From contig NZ_CP106759.1 of NCBI RefSeq assembly GCF_025642255.1, positions 2,631,501 through 2,695,500 on the forward strand: a stretch of DNA of 64,000 nt, written 5' to 3'. Below the pieces are notes generated by a model. It saw only the letters and a program-made list of their open reading frames with translations. It was not told the origin of the DNA and did not search any database. The stretch comes from Stenotrophomonas maltophilia (GTDB lineage: Bacteria; Pseudomonadota; Gammaproteobacteria; Xanthomonadales; Xanthomonadaceae). The translations under genes were made by a program, and so were the position numbers. Shown one piece after another: positions 30,668-39,062 of this stretch (the stretch's first letter is position 1; every line of letters begins with the position of its first letter).

Positions 30668-32257
30668 CTATACCTGCACCGCCCCCGGGCGGCCGTGGGC
30701 GACCTGGAAACGCGCGGCGGTCCGCACCGCGGCATCGGTACGCAGCACGCTGTCGGCCAAGCGCAGTTCCGCATCCACGGCCTGCCGGTTGAGCTGCAGC
30801 CTCCACCAGCCACGGCGGTCGCCGTCGAAATAGCGGATGTGCGGATTCAGGGGAATCGACGGTCCGTAGTAAGGGCCATACGGTGTGTCGTCTCCGCCAC
30901 TGCTGATGGCGGGCGCGATGAACTCGGTGGCCACCACGGGAGCATCGGCCGCATCGAAGTCCAGCTTCAGATCGTTGACGAAGGTGGAATGCCAGTCGCC
31001 TCCCAGCACGATCGCATTGCCCTGCCCGCCCGCCTGCAGCGCCTGCAGCAACCGGTTGCGCGCGGCAGGATACCCATCCCAGGCATCGTTCCAGAACCGC
31101 TCGCGCGGGGTGCCGCCGTCCAGCCGCAGCTGCGCCATCAGCAGCTGCTGCACCACCACATTCCAGCGCGTGCCCCGCGCGGCCGCCATCGACTGTGCGA
31201 ACCACGCCTCCTGGCCGGACCCGAGCATGCTCATGCGCGGGTCCAGTGCCGCCTCGCAGCGCGGTGACTCGCCCACACCGCAGGGGTTGGCCGGGCGGAA
31301 CTGGCGGCAGTCGAGCAGGCTCAGCTGCGCAAGGTCGCCGTAGCGCAGGCGCCGGTGCACCCGCAGGCCACCATTGCCGGCCGGAGTGCTGCGCATGGGC
31401 AGGTGCTCGTAGAAGGCGCGATAGGCAGCGGCCCGCCGGACGATGAAGTCCTCCACCGGCACGCTGTCCTTTTCAGGATGGACGCCGGAATAGTCGTTCT
31501 GCACCTCATGGTCATCCCAGATCACCGCGAAGGCGTGCGCGGCGTGCGCTGCCTGCAGGTCCGGATCGAGCTTGTACAGCGCGTACTGGTCGCGATAACG
31601 CTGCAGACTGACGGTCTCGCCGCTGAATCGCTCCGCATCCAGTGTGCGGCCGCGTGCGTTCTGCAGTGGACTGTACTCGTACAGATAGTCGCCGGCATGC
31701 AGCACCAGGTCGACATCGCTCCGCGCGATATCACGCAGTACCGGGTAGTAGCCGCTGTTCCAGGCCTGGCAGGTGCACAGGGCCAGGCGCAGCTGCTGCA
31801 GCTGCGCGTCCGGCAGCGGCGCGGTGCGGAAGTGGCCGACCGTGCTTTCCTCATCACCGTCGCAGGCAAAACGGTAGTAATAGTCACGGCCGGGACGAAG
31901 GCCATTGATCTCCACGTGCACCGAATGCGCCAGCTCGGGCACCGCTGCGGCGACGCCACGCTGCACCGGACGGCGCATGCCGGGATCTTCGGCCACGAAC
32001 CAGCGCACCGGCACCGCCCGCGGCGGCATGCCACCGCCGTTGAGCGGATCGGGGGCGAGCCGTGTCCACAGCATCGCCCCCTGCGGATCCGGATCGCCGG
32101 CGGCGACGCCGAGGGTGAACGGATCGCGGCCCAGACGTGGCCGTGGGCCTGCCGCGGCCAGCCCCGGCATCGCCGCCAGTGCGATCGCCGCCCCCGTACC
32201 CTGCCACGCCATGCGCAGCAGGCGACGACGGTGCTCCGGATCCATGGGCCGCTGCAT
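30668..32257 (-). CDS. PhoD-family alkaline phosphatase/phosphodiesterase
   Basis: 529 residues. The N-terminus has a twin-arginine-like signal (RRRLLRMAWQG followed by an Ala-rich stretch), as is usual for PhoD enzymes exported folded by Tat. A PhoD N-terminal beta domain (FTLGVAAGDPDPQGAMLWTRL) is followed by the metallophosphatase core. Metal-binding motifs: HAGDYLYEY, VIWDDHEVQNDY, and VLGGDWHSTFVNDL near the C-terminus. It releases phosphate from phosphodi- and monoesters outside the cytoplasm. Its ATG overlaps the stop of the TonB receptor gene (TGATG). The Pho box at 34583-34612 suggests induction by phosphate starvation. Confidence 0.92.
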   Translation of the reverse strand: MQRPMDPEHRRRLLRMAWQGTGAAIALAAMPGLAAAGPRPRLGRDPFTLGVAAGDPDPQGAMLWTRLAPDPLNGGGMPPRAVPVRWFVAEDPGMRRPVQRGVAAAVPELAHSVHVEINGLRPGRDYYYRFACDGDEESTVGHFRTAPLPDAQLQQLRLALCTCQAWNSGYYPVLRDIARSDVDLVLHAGDYLYEYSPLQNARGRTLDAERFSGETVSLQRYRDQYALYKLDPDLQAAHAAHAFAVIWDDHEVQNDYSGVHPEKDSVPVEDFIVRRAAAYRAFYEHLPMRSTPAGNGGLRVHRRLRYGDLAQLSLLDCRQFRPANPCGVGESPRCEAALDPRMSMLGSGQEAWFAQSMAAARGTRWNVVVQQLLMAQLRLDGGTPRERFWNDAWDGYPAARNRLLQALQAGGQGNAIVLGGDWHSTFVNDLKLDFDAADAPVVATEFIAPAISSGGDDTPYGPYYGPSIPLNPHIRYFDGDRRGWWRLQLNRQAVDAELRLADSVLRTDAAVRTAARFQVAHGRPGAVQV

Positions 32258-34500
32258 CAGAAGCGCACGGTCGCCGTCGCCATCACCTGCCGCGGCGCAC
32301 CCACCTGCATGGTCGCGAGGCTGCGCGTGGGATCTGCGGCATAGGTGCCGTTGGTGTTGATCGAAGACAGGTAACGCTTGTCCGCCAGGTTGGTCAGGTT
32401 CACTGCCACTGTCAGGTTCTGCGCGGGCCCCAGGGAGCCGAAATCGTAAGCCACCGAGGCGTTGACCAGCCAGTAGCTGGGAACCGACAGGTCATTGGTA
32501 TAGGTCACGTAACGCTTGCCGACATGGTTGGCGGACAGGCGCATGTCCCACGGGCCCGGCGTCCAGGCCAGGGTGCTGGCGAACATCCATTCCGGCGTAT
32601 CCACGGTCTTCCTGCCGCGGGTCGGTACCACCCCGTTGTTGACGTAGTCGTCGTCGTAGGTGCTGTCGTTCCACGACAGCGCGTTGGACCAGGTCACGTC
32701 CTGCACCGGCTTCAGCTGCAGGGTCGCCTCGGCACCGCGGCTGGTCACCGAACCGACGTTGGAGAACAACGCAGGGCAGCCGAGGATGCCCACGCACTGG
32801 GCGATGGCAAGCAGGCGGTTGTCGAACTTCACGTCGTACACCGCGACCGACGCCTCATACCCCTGCCCGTAGCCGCGCCAGCCCAGTTCGATCGTGCGCG
32901 ACTGCTCCGGCTTGAGGTTGCGTGCACTGGCGTCGAAGGCCTGCTGCGGCACGTTGAACGGACTGCCCACGCCCAGCGCATAGGCGGCGATGTTCCTGGC
33001 GAACGAACCGAAGATTTCATTGCCTTCGTTGAGCTTGAAATTGAAGCCGGCCTGCGGCAGCAGTCCCTTGCTGGAGGTCAGGCTGCTGTTGTTGGCATAG
33101 CTGCCCAGCGGCGTGCGGACGCGGGTGCGGGTGTGCGGCGACTTCGCGCCGATGTCCACCGTCAGGCGGTCGTCGAACAGGCGGAAGCGGTCCTGCACAT
33201 AGAACTGGCGGGTGATGGTGGTGTAGAGCTGGCGCCACACGCGCTGGTCCGGATTGCGCAGGAAGAAGTCGTCGGTGATCGGGCCATCGATGTAGTAGAA
33301 GTTGCGCTGCACGCTGTGCCCGTTGTCCTCGTACCACAGGCCGGCTTCCAGCTCGTGCCCGCCGACGTTCCAGGTGAACGCGGAGGTCACGCCTGTACGG
33401 TCGATCGCGTACTCGGTGGTGCGGATCGAGATCGGGATCTCGCGCGCGGTGCCCGGATTGGAAGGATTGGACGGACTGAACCAGTGGCCCTGCCCGCGAT
33501 TGCTGTGATTGTAGACATTGACCTTCAGGCGCATCGCTTCGTTGAGGCCGAAGTCGCCGGCGACGCTGGAGATATCGTCGTTGCGCAGGCCATGACCGGA
33601 GTAGTACGCATCCCAGGGGCTGTTGACGCCGCCACTGAACTGCCCGCGTGCCGCGGCCAGCGCGCGGTCCCAGTCCGGCGCGTAGTTGTCCCAGTTCCAG
33701 CCCAGGCGGTCGATCATCTCCAGCGACAGATCCTGGTAGTCCGCCTCGACCCGGCGTGATGCGTTGAACAGCGCGGTGATCCTGCTGTCCACGCCGAAGT
33801 TGTAAACGGCCTTGCCGTTGAACTGCTTGAGCTCCTGCGAGCCCTTCCCCTTCCACTTGTCGCCTTCGGAGTACACGCCGGACAGGTACGCGGCAAACCC
33901 TTGGTGCTCGCCGGTCTCCAGGCGGGCATAGCTGCGCCGCGCGTTGTCGCTGCCGAAGCCCTGCGCCAGCACCACGCCGTACTCGGTGGAAGGATCGATC
34001 GAATAGAACTGGAACACGCCCCCCAGGTTGCTGGTGGACGGCGTCCCCAGCGCGCCGATGCCGGTGGAGACTTCCGCACCGCCCAGGTTCTCGCTGATGA
34101 CCGCGCGGCTGACATGCAGGCCATTGCTGTTGCCGTAGCTCATGTTGCCCAGCGGAATGCCGTCCAGCGTGTAGCCAAGCCGGTTCTGGTTGAAGCCGCG
34201 CAGGCTGATGCTGGTCGACCACTCGTAGGCACCGGTGGCGTCACCCGACTCGAAATGCACGCCCGGCTTGCTGGCCAGCAGCTTGAGCGGATTCGCGCCC
34301 GGCGGCAGCACCTTCATGTCCTCGGCGGTGACACGCTGCACCTGGCGCGCTTCGCCGCGGCCGATCACCGAGATCGAATCGAGGGTGGTCGCCGACTGTG
34401 TATCGGAGGTGGGGGCGGTTTCAGCGGCCGCCAGCGACGGCAGCGAGGCACAGACCAGCAGAGCCAGCAGATTGCGGCGGAGCGGAGCGTGGGACGGCAT
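32257..34500 (-). CDS. TonB-dependent outer-membrane receptor, probably for phosphate esters
   Basis: 747 residues. Signal peptide (RRNLLALLVCASLPSLAAAE); a TonB-box-like TLDSISVIG near residues 39-47; plug domain (VTAEDMKVL...SISLRGFNQNRLGYTLDGIPLG); then a 22-strand-type beta-barrel ending with the canonical aromatic VMATATVRF. The receptor and PhoD are one transcription unit with coupled translation, so a role in taking up the substrate or product of the phosphatase is likely (inference). No siderophore genes are nearby. Similar receptor-phosphatase pairs are common in Xanthomonadaceae. Confidence 0.92.
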   Translation of the reverse strand: MPSHAPLRRNLLALLVCASLPSLAAAETAPTSDTQSATTLDSISVIGRGEARQVQRVTAEDMKVLPPGANPLKLLASKPGVHFESGDATGAYEWSTSISLRGFNQNRLGYTLDGIPLGNMSYGNSNGLHVSRAVISENLGGAEVSTGIGALGTPSTSNLGGVFQFYSIDPSTEYGVVLAQGFGSDNARRSYARLETGEHQGFAAYLSGVYSEGDKWKGKGSQELKQFNGKAVYNFGVDSRITALFNASRRVEADYQDLSLEMIDRLGWNWDNYAPDWDRALAAARGQFSGGVNSPWDAYYSGHGLRNDDISSVAGDFGLNEAMRLKVNVYNHSNRGQGHWFSPSNPSNPGTAREIPISIRTTEYAIDRTGVTSAFTWNVGGHELEAGLWYEDNGHSVQRNFYYIDGPITDDFFLRNPDQRVWRQLYTTITRQFYVQDRFRLFDDRLTVDIGAKSPHTRTRVRTPLGSYANNSSLTSSKGLLPQAGFNFKLNEGNEIFGSFARNIAAYALGVGSPFNVPQQAFDASARNLKPEQSRTIELGWRGYGQGYEASVAVYDVKFDNRLLAIAQCVGILGCPALFSNVGSVTSRGAEATLQLKPVQDVTWSNALSWNDSTYDDDYVNNGVVPTRGRKTVDTPEWMFASTLAWTPGPWDMRLSANHVGKRYVTYTNDLSVPSYWLVNASVAYDFGSLGPAQNLTVAVNLTNLADKRYLSSINTNGTYAADPTRSLATMQVGAPRQVMATATVRF

Positions 34501-34582
34501 GGGAGGCGGATTCCTTGGACGCGCTGGACGCCAGCGACGGGCGTCGGAAGTGGGAGGACAGCGGCGGCATGGTAGGAAGGCC

Positions 34583-34612
34583 CAGTTACATGTCAGTTAC
34601 ACGTCATGTGAC
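34583..34612 (-). promoter_or_regulatory. Probable Pho box upstream of the TonB receptor/PhoD operon
   Basis: Three 11-bp-phased repeats on the plus strand: CAGTTACATGT (34583), CAGTTACACGT (34594) and the degenerate CATGTGACC (34605). PhoB binds 11-bp direct repeats with 7-bp conserved cores. The site ends 83 bp before the receptor ATG, suitable for activation. Confidence 0.7.
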
Positions 34613-34654
34613 CATCGCCCGGCAAGGTACGCGCCTTGCGCGCGCACCAACGCA

Positions 34655-34680
34655 AAGAGCCGGGCACGCGCCCGGCTCTT
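34655..34680. terminator. Hairpin downstream of dnaB
   Basis: A perfect 11-bp stem (AAGAGCCGGGC) with a 4-nt loop, 40 bp past the dnaB stop. Only TTTGCG follows on the minus strand, so termination would be moderate. Confidence 0.65.
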
Positions 34681-34719
34681 GCAGAACAGAAGGAGATCGC
34701 CGGCCCGCGGCCGGCAGCC

Positions 34720-36144
34720 CTACTCGAACGAACCGACCGAATCGTGGGCCAGATTGTCGAAACGCGTGTACTCGCCGAAGAACTTCAGTTTGCACGAACC
34801 GGTCGGGCCGCCACGGTGCTTGCCGATGATGATTTCGGCCAGGCCCTTGTCCGGTGAGTTTTCCTTGTTGTAGTAGTCGTCGCGGTAGATGAACACGATC
34901 ATGTCCGCGTCCTGCTCGATGGCGCCCGATTCGCGCAGGTCAGCCATCACCGGGCGCTTGTCGGTACGCGTTTCCAGCGAGCGGTTGAGCTGGGAAAGTG
35001 CGATCACCGGCACGTTCAGCTCCTTGGCCAGGCCCTTCAGCGAACGCGAGATCTCCGAGATTTCTGTCGCGCGGTTCTCGCTGTTGCCGGGCACGCTCAT
35101 CAGCTGCAGGTAATCGATCACGATCAGGCCCAGGTCGTGCTCGCGCTTGAGGCGGCGGCACTTGGAGCGCAGCACTTCCGGCGATACGCCCGGCGTGTCG
35201 TCGATGAAGATCTTGGTTTCCTTCAGCATCTTGATCGCGCTGGTGACGCGGCTCCAGTCCTCGTCTTCCAGCTGGCCGGTACGCAGGCGCTGCGCGTTGA
35301 TCCGGCCATTGGAGGAGATCAGTCGCATCGCCAGCTGTGATGCGGACATTTCCATCGAGAACACCGCCACGCCCTTCTTCGACTTGATCGCCGCATACTC
35401 GGCGATGTTCAGCGCGAAGGTGGTCTTGCCCATCGCCGGGCGCGCGGCCAGGATGATCAGGTCGGTCGGCTGCAGGCCGGCCGTCATCGCGTCGAAATCG
35501 TTGTAGCCGGTTGGCAGGCCGGTGATGTTGCCGCCGTTCTCGAAGCGGTTGCGCAGTTCCTCGAAGGCATCCTTCAGCGCGCCGGGCATGGCGACGAAAT
35601 CCGTACGCCCGCGTGCGCCCTGCTCGGCAATGGCGAACACGCTCTTTTCCGCCGACGCCAGCAGCTCGCTGCTGTCGCGGCCTTCCGGCTGGAAACCATC
35701 GTTGACGATGTCGGTACCGACCTGGATCAGCTGCCGCAGCACCGCCTTGTCACGTACGATCTCGGCGTAGGCAGCGATGTTCGCCGCCGACGGCGTGGTG
35801 CTGGCCAGTTCGATCAGATAAGCGCCATCCCCTACCAGCTCCAGCTTGCCCTGCGATTCGAACCATTCGCCCAGCGTCACCGCATCGAAGGGTCGGTCAC
35901 GCTCGGACAGCTCTCGGATCGCGCGGTAGATCATCTGATGATCGCGGCGATAGAAGTCGGTCTCGGTCAGCTGGTCGTTGACCCGGTCGAACGCTTCGGG
36001 TGCCAGCATCAGGCCACCCAGCACCGCCTGCTCGGCCTCCACCGAATGCGGTGGCACCCGCAGCTGGTCGATGCGCGAATCATCGCGTTCGAAGCCATCA
36101 CCGCGGTCTCTGCGGTTGGAACGGAAGCCGGGACGGGCGGACAT
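34720..36144 (-). CDS. dnaB: Replicative DNA helicase
   Basis: 474 residues from the ATG at 36144, which has AGGAAA 8 nt upstream; the longer open frame to 36288 is not family-like. The N-terminal primase-interacting helical domain begins RVPPHSVEAEQAVLGGLML. The RecA-like C-domain has Walker A ARPAMGKTT (234-242), Walker B LIVIDYLQLM, ALSQLNRSLE, and the DnaB arginine-finger region near ESGAIEQDADMIVFIYRDDYY. A hexameric ATPase that unwinds DNA at forks after loading by DnaC/DciA. No intein is present. Confidence 0.97.
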   Translation of the reverse strand: MSARPGFRSNRRDRGDGFERDDSRIDQLRVPPHSVEAEQAVLGGLMLAPEAFDRVNDQLTETDFYRRDHQMIYRAIRELSERDRPFDAVTLGEWFESQGKLELVGDGAYLIELASTTPSAANIAAYAEIVRDKAVLRQLIQVGTDIVNDGFQPEGRDSSELLASAEKSVFAIAEQGARGRTDFVAMPGALKDAFEELRNRFENGGNITGLPTGYNDFDAMTAGLQPTDLIILAARPAMGKTTFALNIAEYAAIKSKKGVAVFSMEMSASQLAMRLISSNGRINAQRLRTGQLEDEDWSRVTSAIKMLKETKIFIDDTPGVSPEVLRSKCRRLKREHDLGLIVIDYLQLMSVPGNSENRATEISEISRSLKGLAKELNVPVIALSQLNRSLETRTDKRPVMADLRESGAIEQDADMIVFIYRDDYYNKENSPDKGLAEIIIGKHRGGPTGSCKLKFFGEYTRFDNLAHDSVGSFE

Positions 36145-36218
36145 GCGGCGGTGTTTCCTGCAAAAGTGGGGCCAGACGAGTGTAGGCATGCGCCGACCCT
36201 GGCGGCCATGGACAAGCC

Positions 36219-36227
36219 TGTGGATAA
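36219..36227 (-). promoter_or_regulatory. Perfect consensus DnaA box upstream of dnaB
   Basis: TGTGGATAA, i.e. TTATCCACA on the minus strand, 75 bp before the dnaB ATG. It is a single site, so it is a regulatory candidate rather than an origin. Confidence 0.5.
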
Positions 36228-36397
36228 GCCGTGGAAGAACGGGGGATATCCGCCGGAGCCTGGCCAGAATGGCGCGGAGGCGTCGCACTGCCTGCGACGG
36301 GCGCCCGTGCGACGCCCGAGTGCGTCATTATCGCAGATCAGCCGGCCAGGGTCGGATTCCGTGCAGCGTACGGGCTCTGGCCCGCTCAGCTGCAAGT

Positions 36398-36485
36398 GGG
36401 GTCAGAGCCCGCCGCTGCGCGCCGGGATTCGACCCCGGATGTGGCTGGGGTCGGATCCCTCTGCAACGCAGAGGGCTCTGACCCC
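36398..36485. repeat. Two tandem GGGGTC...GACCCC palindromes
   Basis: Copy one is 36398-36436 and copy two 36447-36485, each 39 nt. Copy two has 18-nt arms with mismatches (GGGGTCGGATCCCTCTGC) around AAC. They belong to the family also found at 52280, 59465 and 62264. Confidence 0.8.
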
Positions 36486-36492
36486 ATACGTC

Positions 36493-37053
36493 TCAATCGC
36501 CCTTCACGTGCACCGCGATCAGCGCCAGGAACCGGTCCACATACCCCTGCAGGAATTCCCGCGTGGCGTCGTTGTGGATCGTACCGTCGGCGTCGATCAG
36601 GCCGTCCTTGAAATGAATGAACGCCTCCGGCTGGCCGAGCACATGCATGTCGAGGAAGGCCAGGCTGTTGCGCAGGTGCTGCTGGGCCACCGCGGTGCCG
36701 ATCTGGCCGATGGACGCACCGATCACCGCAGCGGGCTTGCCTGCGAATGCGCTGTCGCCATAGGGGCGCGAGCCGATGTCGATGGCGTTCTTCAGCACGC
36801 CCGGCACCGAACGGTTGTATTCGGGTGTCACGAACAGCACGGCGTCGGCGGCACGCACCTGCTCCTTCAGGCGGACACACGATGGCGGGTAATCGGCGTC
36901 GAAATCCTGGTCATACAGGGGAAGGTCGCGGATCTGCACGTACTGGAACCGGGCCCGGTCGCCGGCAAGCTTTTCAAGTGCATGGGCCAGCCGGCGGTTG
37001 CATGACTCCCGGCGCAGGCTTCCGACGAACACGGCGATGGTGGGAACGGACAT
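36493..37053 (-). CDS. NAD(P)H-dependent FMN reductase (ChrR/azoreductase-like)
   Basis: 186 residues of the flavodoxin-like reductase family. It has the phosphate loop GSLRRESCNRRL (residues 12-23) for FMN, TPEYNRSVPGVLKNAIDIGSRP (about 75-96), which contacts the isoalloxazine ring, and GASIGQIGTA. Relatives reduce quinones, chromate and azo dyes and protect against redox stress; the natural substrate is not evident. It is transcribed alone, downstream of the asparagine synthetase gene on the same strand with a 65-bp gap. Confidence 0.9.
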   Translation of the reverse strand: MSVPTIAVFVGSLRRESCNRRLAHALEKLAGDRARFQYVQIRDLPLYDQDFDADYPPSCVRLKEQVRAADAVLFVTPEYNRSVPGVLKNAIDIGSRPYGDSAFAGKPAAVIGASIGQIGTAVAQQHLRNSLAFLDMHVLGQPEAFIHFKDGLIDADGTIHNDATREFLQGYVDRFLALIAVHVKGD

Positions 37054-37118
37054 CGGACGGACTCCTCATGGTGCGGGAAACCCATCCTATTCACCGTCCC
37101 CTTTCCAGGCAGTGAAGG

Positions 37119-39059
37119 TCAGCCGCCGACGCTGGCCCGGACCTGGCGCCAGTGGGCCTGCCATGCCTGGAACATCAGCACGTTCCACAGATGCGTGTGC
37201 CACTTGCGCTGGCCGCCAAGGAACTGCTGCCACAGCGGCTGCACCGCGGCCGCCGACAGCACGCCTTCGCGTTCCAGCCGCGAAGGCTGCAGCAGATCGT
37301 CGGCCCACGGCCGCAGGTCGCCCTTCAGCCAGTCGCTGACAGGCGCACCGAAACCACGCTTGGGCCGGTGCACCATCGCGTGCGGGACGTATCGGCCCAG
37401 CACGCGCTTGAGCAGGACCTTGCTGGTCGTTTCACTGCGCTTGAAGCCCAGCGGCAGCGACCAGGCGAACTGGGCCACCCGCCAGTCCAGCAACGGCGCA
37501 CGCGCCTCCAGGCTGACCGCCATCGAAGTGCGGTCGACCTTGCACAGCAGGTCATCAGGCAGGTAGGTCACGAAATCGGCCAGCATCATCGCGTCTGCCG
37601 GCGTGCCCGCGCCGTGCAGCGGATCGGCCAGGTCATAGAAGCTGCCAGCCGGCTGCGCACCGGGCACCACCGCCGCCGGGTCACGCCAGCGCGAAATGCG
37701 GTTGCGGTACACATCGCCGATGCCGCGGGCGCCGGTTTCGGCCAGCAGCGCCGCCAGGCCTCCCGTGCGCGACGCCTCGCCCTGCTGCTGCGCGCGGGCC
37801 CCCATCCACCGCCGCAGCGGGCCCGGCACGCGACCCAGCATCTGCCAGTTGCGCAGCGCGCGCACGTAGCGGGTGTAGCCGAAGAACAGCTCATCGCCAC
37901 CATCGCCGGACAAGGCCACGGTCACCCCCTGCCTTGCCAGCCGGGCCACCAGCGCGGTCGGCACCTGCGAGGCATCGGCAAAAGGCTCGTCGAACATCGT
38001 CGGCAACTGCGGCACCACCGCCAGTGCGTCGGCCCCGCTGACGTAGAGCTCGGTGTGGTCGCAGCCCAGATGCGCGGCCAGTTCCCTGGCCAGCGGTGCC
38101 TCATCGTGGCTTGAATCCTGGAAGCCGATGCTGAAGCTGTGCACCGGCTGCCTGCTCTGCGCCTGCATCAGCGCCGCCACCAGCGACGAATCGGTCCCCC
38201 CGGACAGGAACACGCCGACGGGCACGTCCGCGACCATGCGCAACGCCACGGCGTCGCGCAGCAGGGCATCAAGCTGCTCCTCGGCCTCCTCGATGCGGCC
38301 CTGGAAGGGTGCAGCCAGTGCGGCCTGCATGCGCGCACGCGCGTCCCAGTACGGACGCTGCGCCTGCTCCGGCCGGTGCGCGCCGGCTCCGGCGGCAACC
38401 ATCGGCGCATCCACCCGCAGCACCCGGCCGGGCATCAGCTTGTAGCAGCGCTGATGGATGCTGTGCGGCGCCGGGATGTAATCCAGCCGCAACAGCAGCG
38501 TCAACGCATCCCGATCGATATCGTTGTCGAACGCTGGATGCTGCCACAGTGCCTTCAGCTCGGAACCGAACACCAGCGCGTCACCGGCCCAGCCGTAGTA
38601 CAGTGGCTTCTTGCCGACCCGGTCGCGGGCCAGCCAGAGGCACTGCTCGCTGCGGTCCCACAGAGCGATGGCGAACATGCCGTTGCAGCGCTGCAGGGTG
38701 TCTTCCAGGCCCCACTGCAGGATCGCAGCCAGCAGCACCTCGGTATCGGAGTGGCCACGGAACGCATGGCCCAGCGGCTCCAGCTCGGCGCGCAGGGCCG
38801 CGAAGTTGTAGACCTCGCCGTTGTAGGCCATCACATAGCGGCCGTCGGACGATGCCATCGGCTGGTGGCCCAGCGGGGACAGATCGAGGATGCTCAGCCG
38901 GCGGTGCGCCAGTGCGATCCCGGCAGCGGCATCGACCCAGGTGCCACCATCATCCGGCCCGCGATGGTGCAGCGCCTGGCCCATGGCCAGGGCCTGTGCC
39001 TGCAGTTCCTCGGCCGGCACCATCGGTGCCGGCAACAGCATTCCCGCCAATCCACACAT
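37119..39059 (-). CDS. asnB: Glutamine-hydrolysing asparagine synthetase family protein
   Basis: 646 residues. Class II glutamine amidotransferase domain with nucleophile Cys2 (MCGLAG), HHRGPDDGG, and the AYNGEVYNF stretch; then a synthetase domain with the PP-loop SGGTDSS (286-292) and ALSGDGGDELFFGY. Such AsnB-type proteins make asparagine or amidate secondary-metabolite and polysaccharide substrates. E. coli AsnB has 554 residues; this longer form is like those in polysaccharide or specialised clusters. It begins only 3 bp after the fused E1 gene, so the two form an operon; that partnership argues for a non-housekeeping amidation (inference). Confidence 0.88.
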   Translation of the reverse strand: MCGLAGMLLPAPMVPAEELQAQALAMGQALHHRGPDDGGTWVDAAAGIALAHRRLSILDLSPLGHQPMASSDGRYVMAYNGEVYNFAALRAELEPLGHAFRGHSDTEVLLAAILQWGLEDTLQRCNGMFAIALWDRSEQCLWLARDRVGKKPLYYGWAGDALVFGSELKALWQHPAFDNDIDRDALTLLLRLDYIPAPHSIHQRCYKLMPGRVLRVDAPMVAAGAGAHRPEQAQRPYWDARARMQAALAAPFQGRIEEAEEQLDALLRDAVALRMVADVPVGVFLSGGTDSSLVAALMQAQSRQPVHSFSIGFQDSSHDEAPLARELAAHLGCDHTELYVSGADALAVVPQLPTMFDEPFADASQVPTALVARLARQGVTVALSGDGGDELFFGYTRYVRALRNWQMLGRVPGPLRRWMGARAQQQGEASRTGGLAALLAETGARGIGDVYRNRISRWRDPAAVVPGAQPAGSFYDLADPLHGAGTPADAMMLADFVTYLPDDLLCKVDRTSMAVSLEARAPLLDWRVAQFAWSLPLGFKRSETTSKVLLKRVLGRYVPHAMVHRPKRGFGAPVSDWLKGDLRPWADDLLQPSRLEREGVLSAAAVQPLWQQFLGGQRKWHTHLWNVLMFQAWQAHWRQVRASVGG

Positions 39060-39062
39060 GCA

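Larger units (their letters stand above)
36145..36492. other. 348-bp region between dnaB and the flavin reductase gene
   Basis: Contains the dnaB promoter region, a perfect DnaA box (36219-36227) and, from 36398, two tandem GGGGTC...GACCCC palindromes. No small gene is supported. Confidence 0.6.

Noticed and set aside
36145-36492. Replication origin near the DnaA box
   Set aside because: Only one box, no AT-rich unwinding element and no dnaA or dnaN genes nearby.
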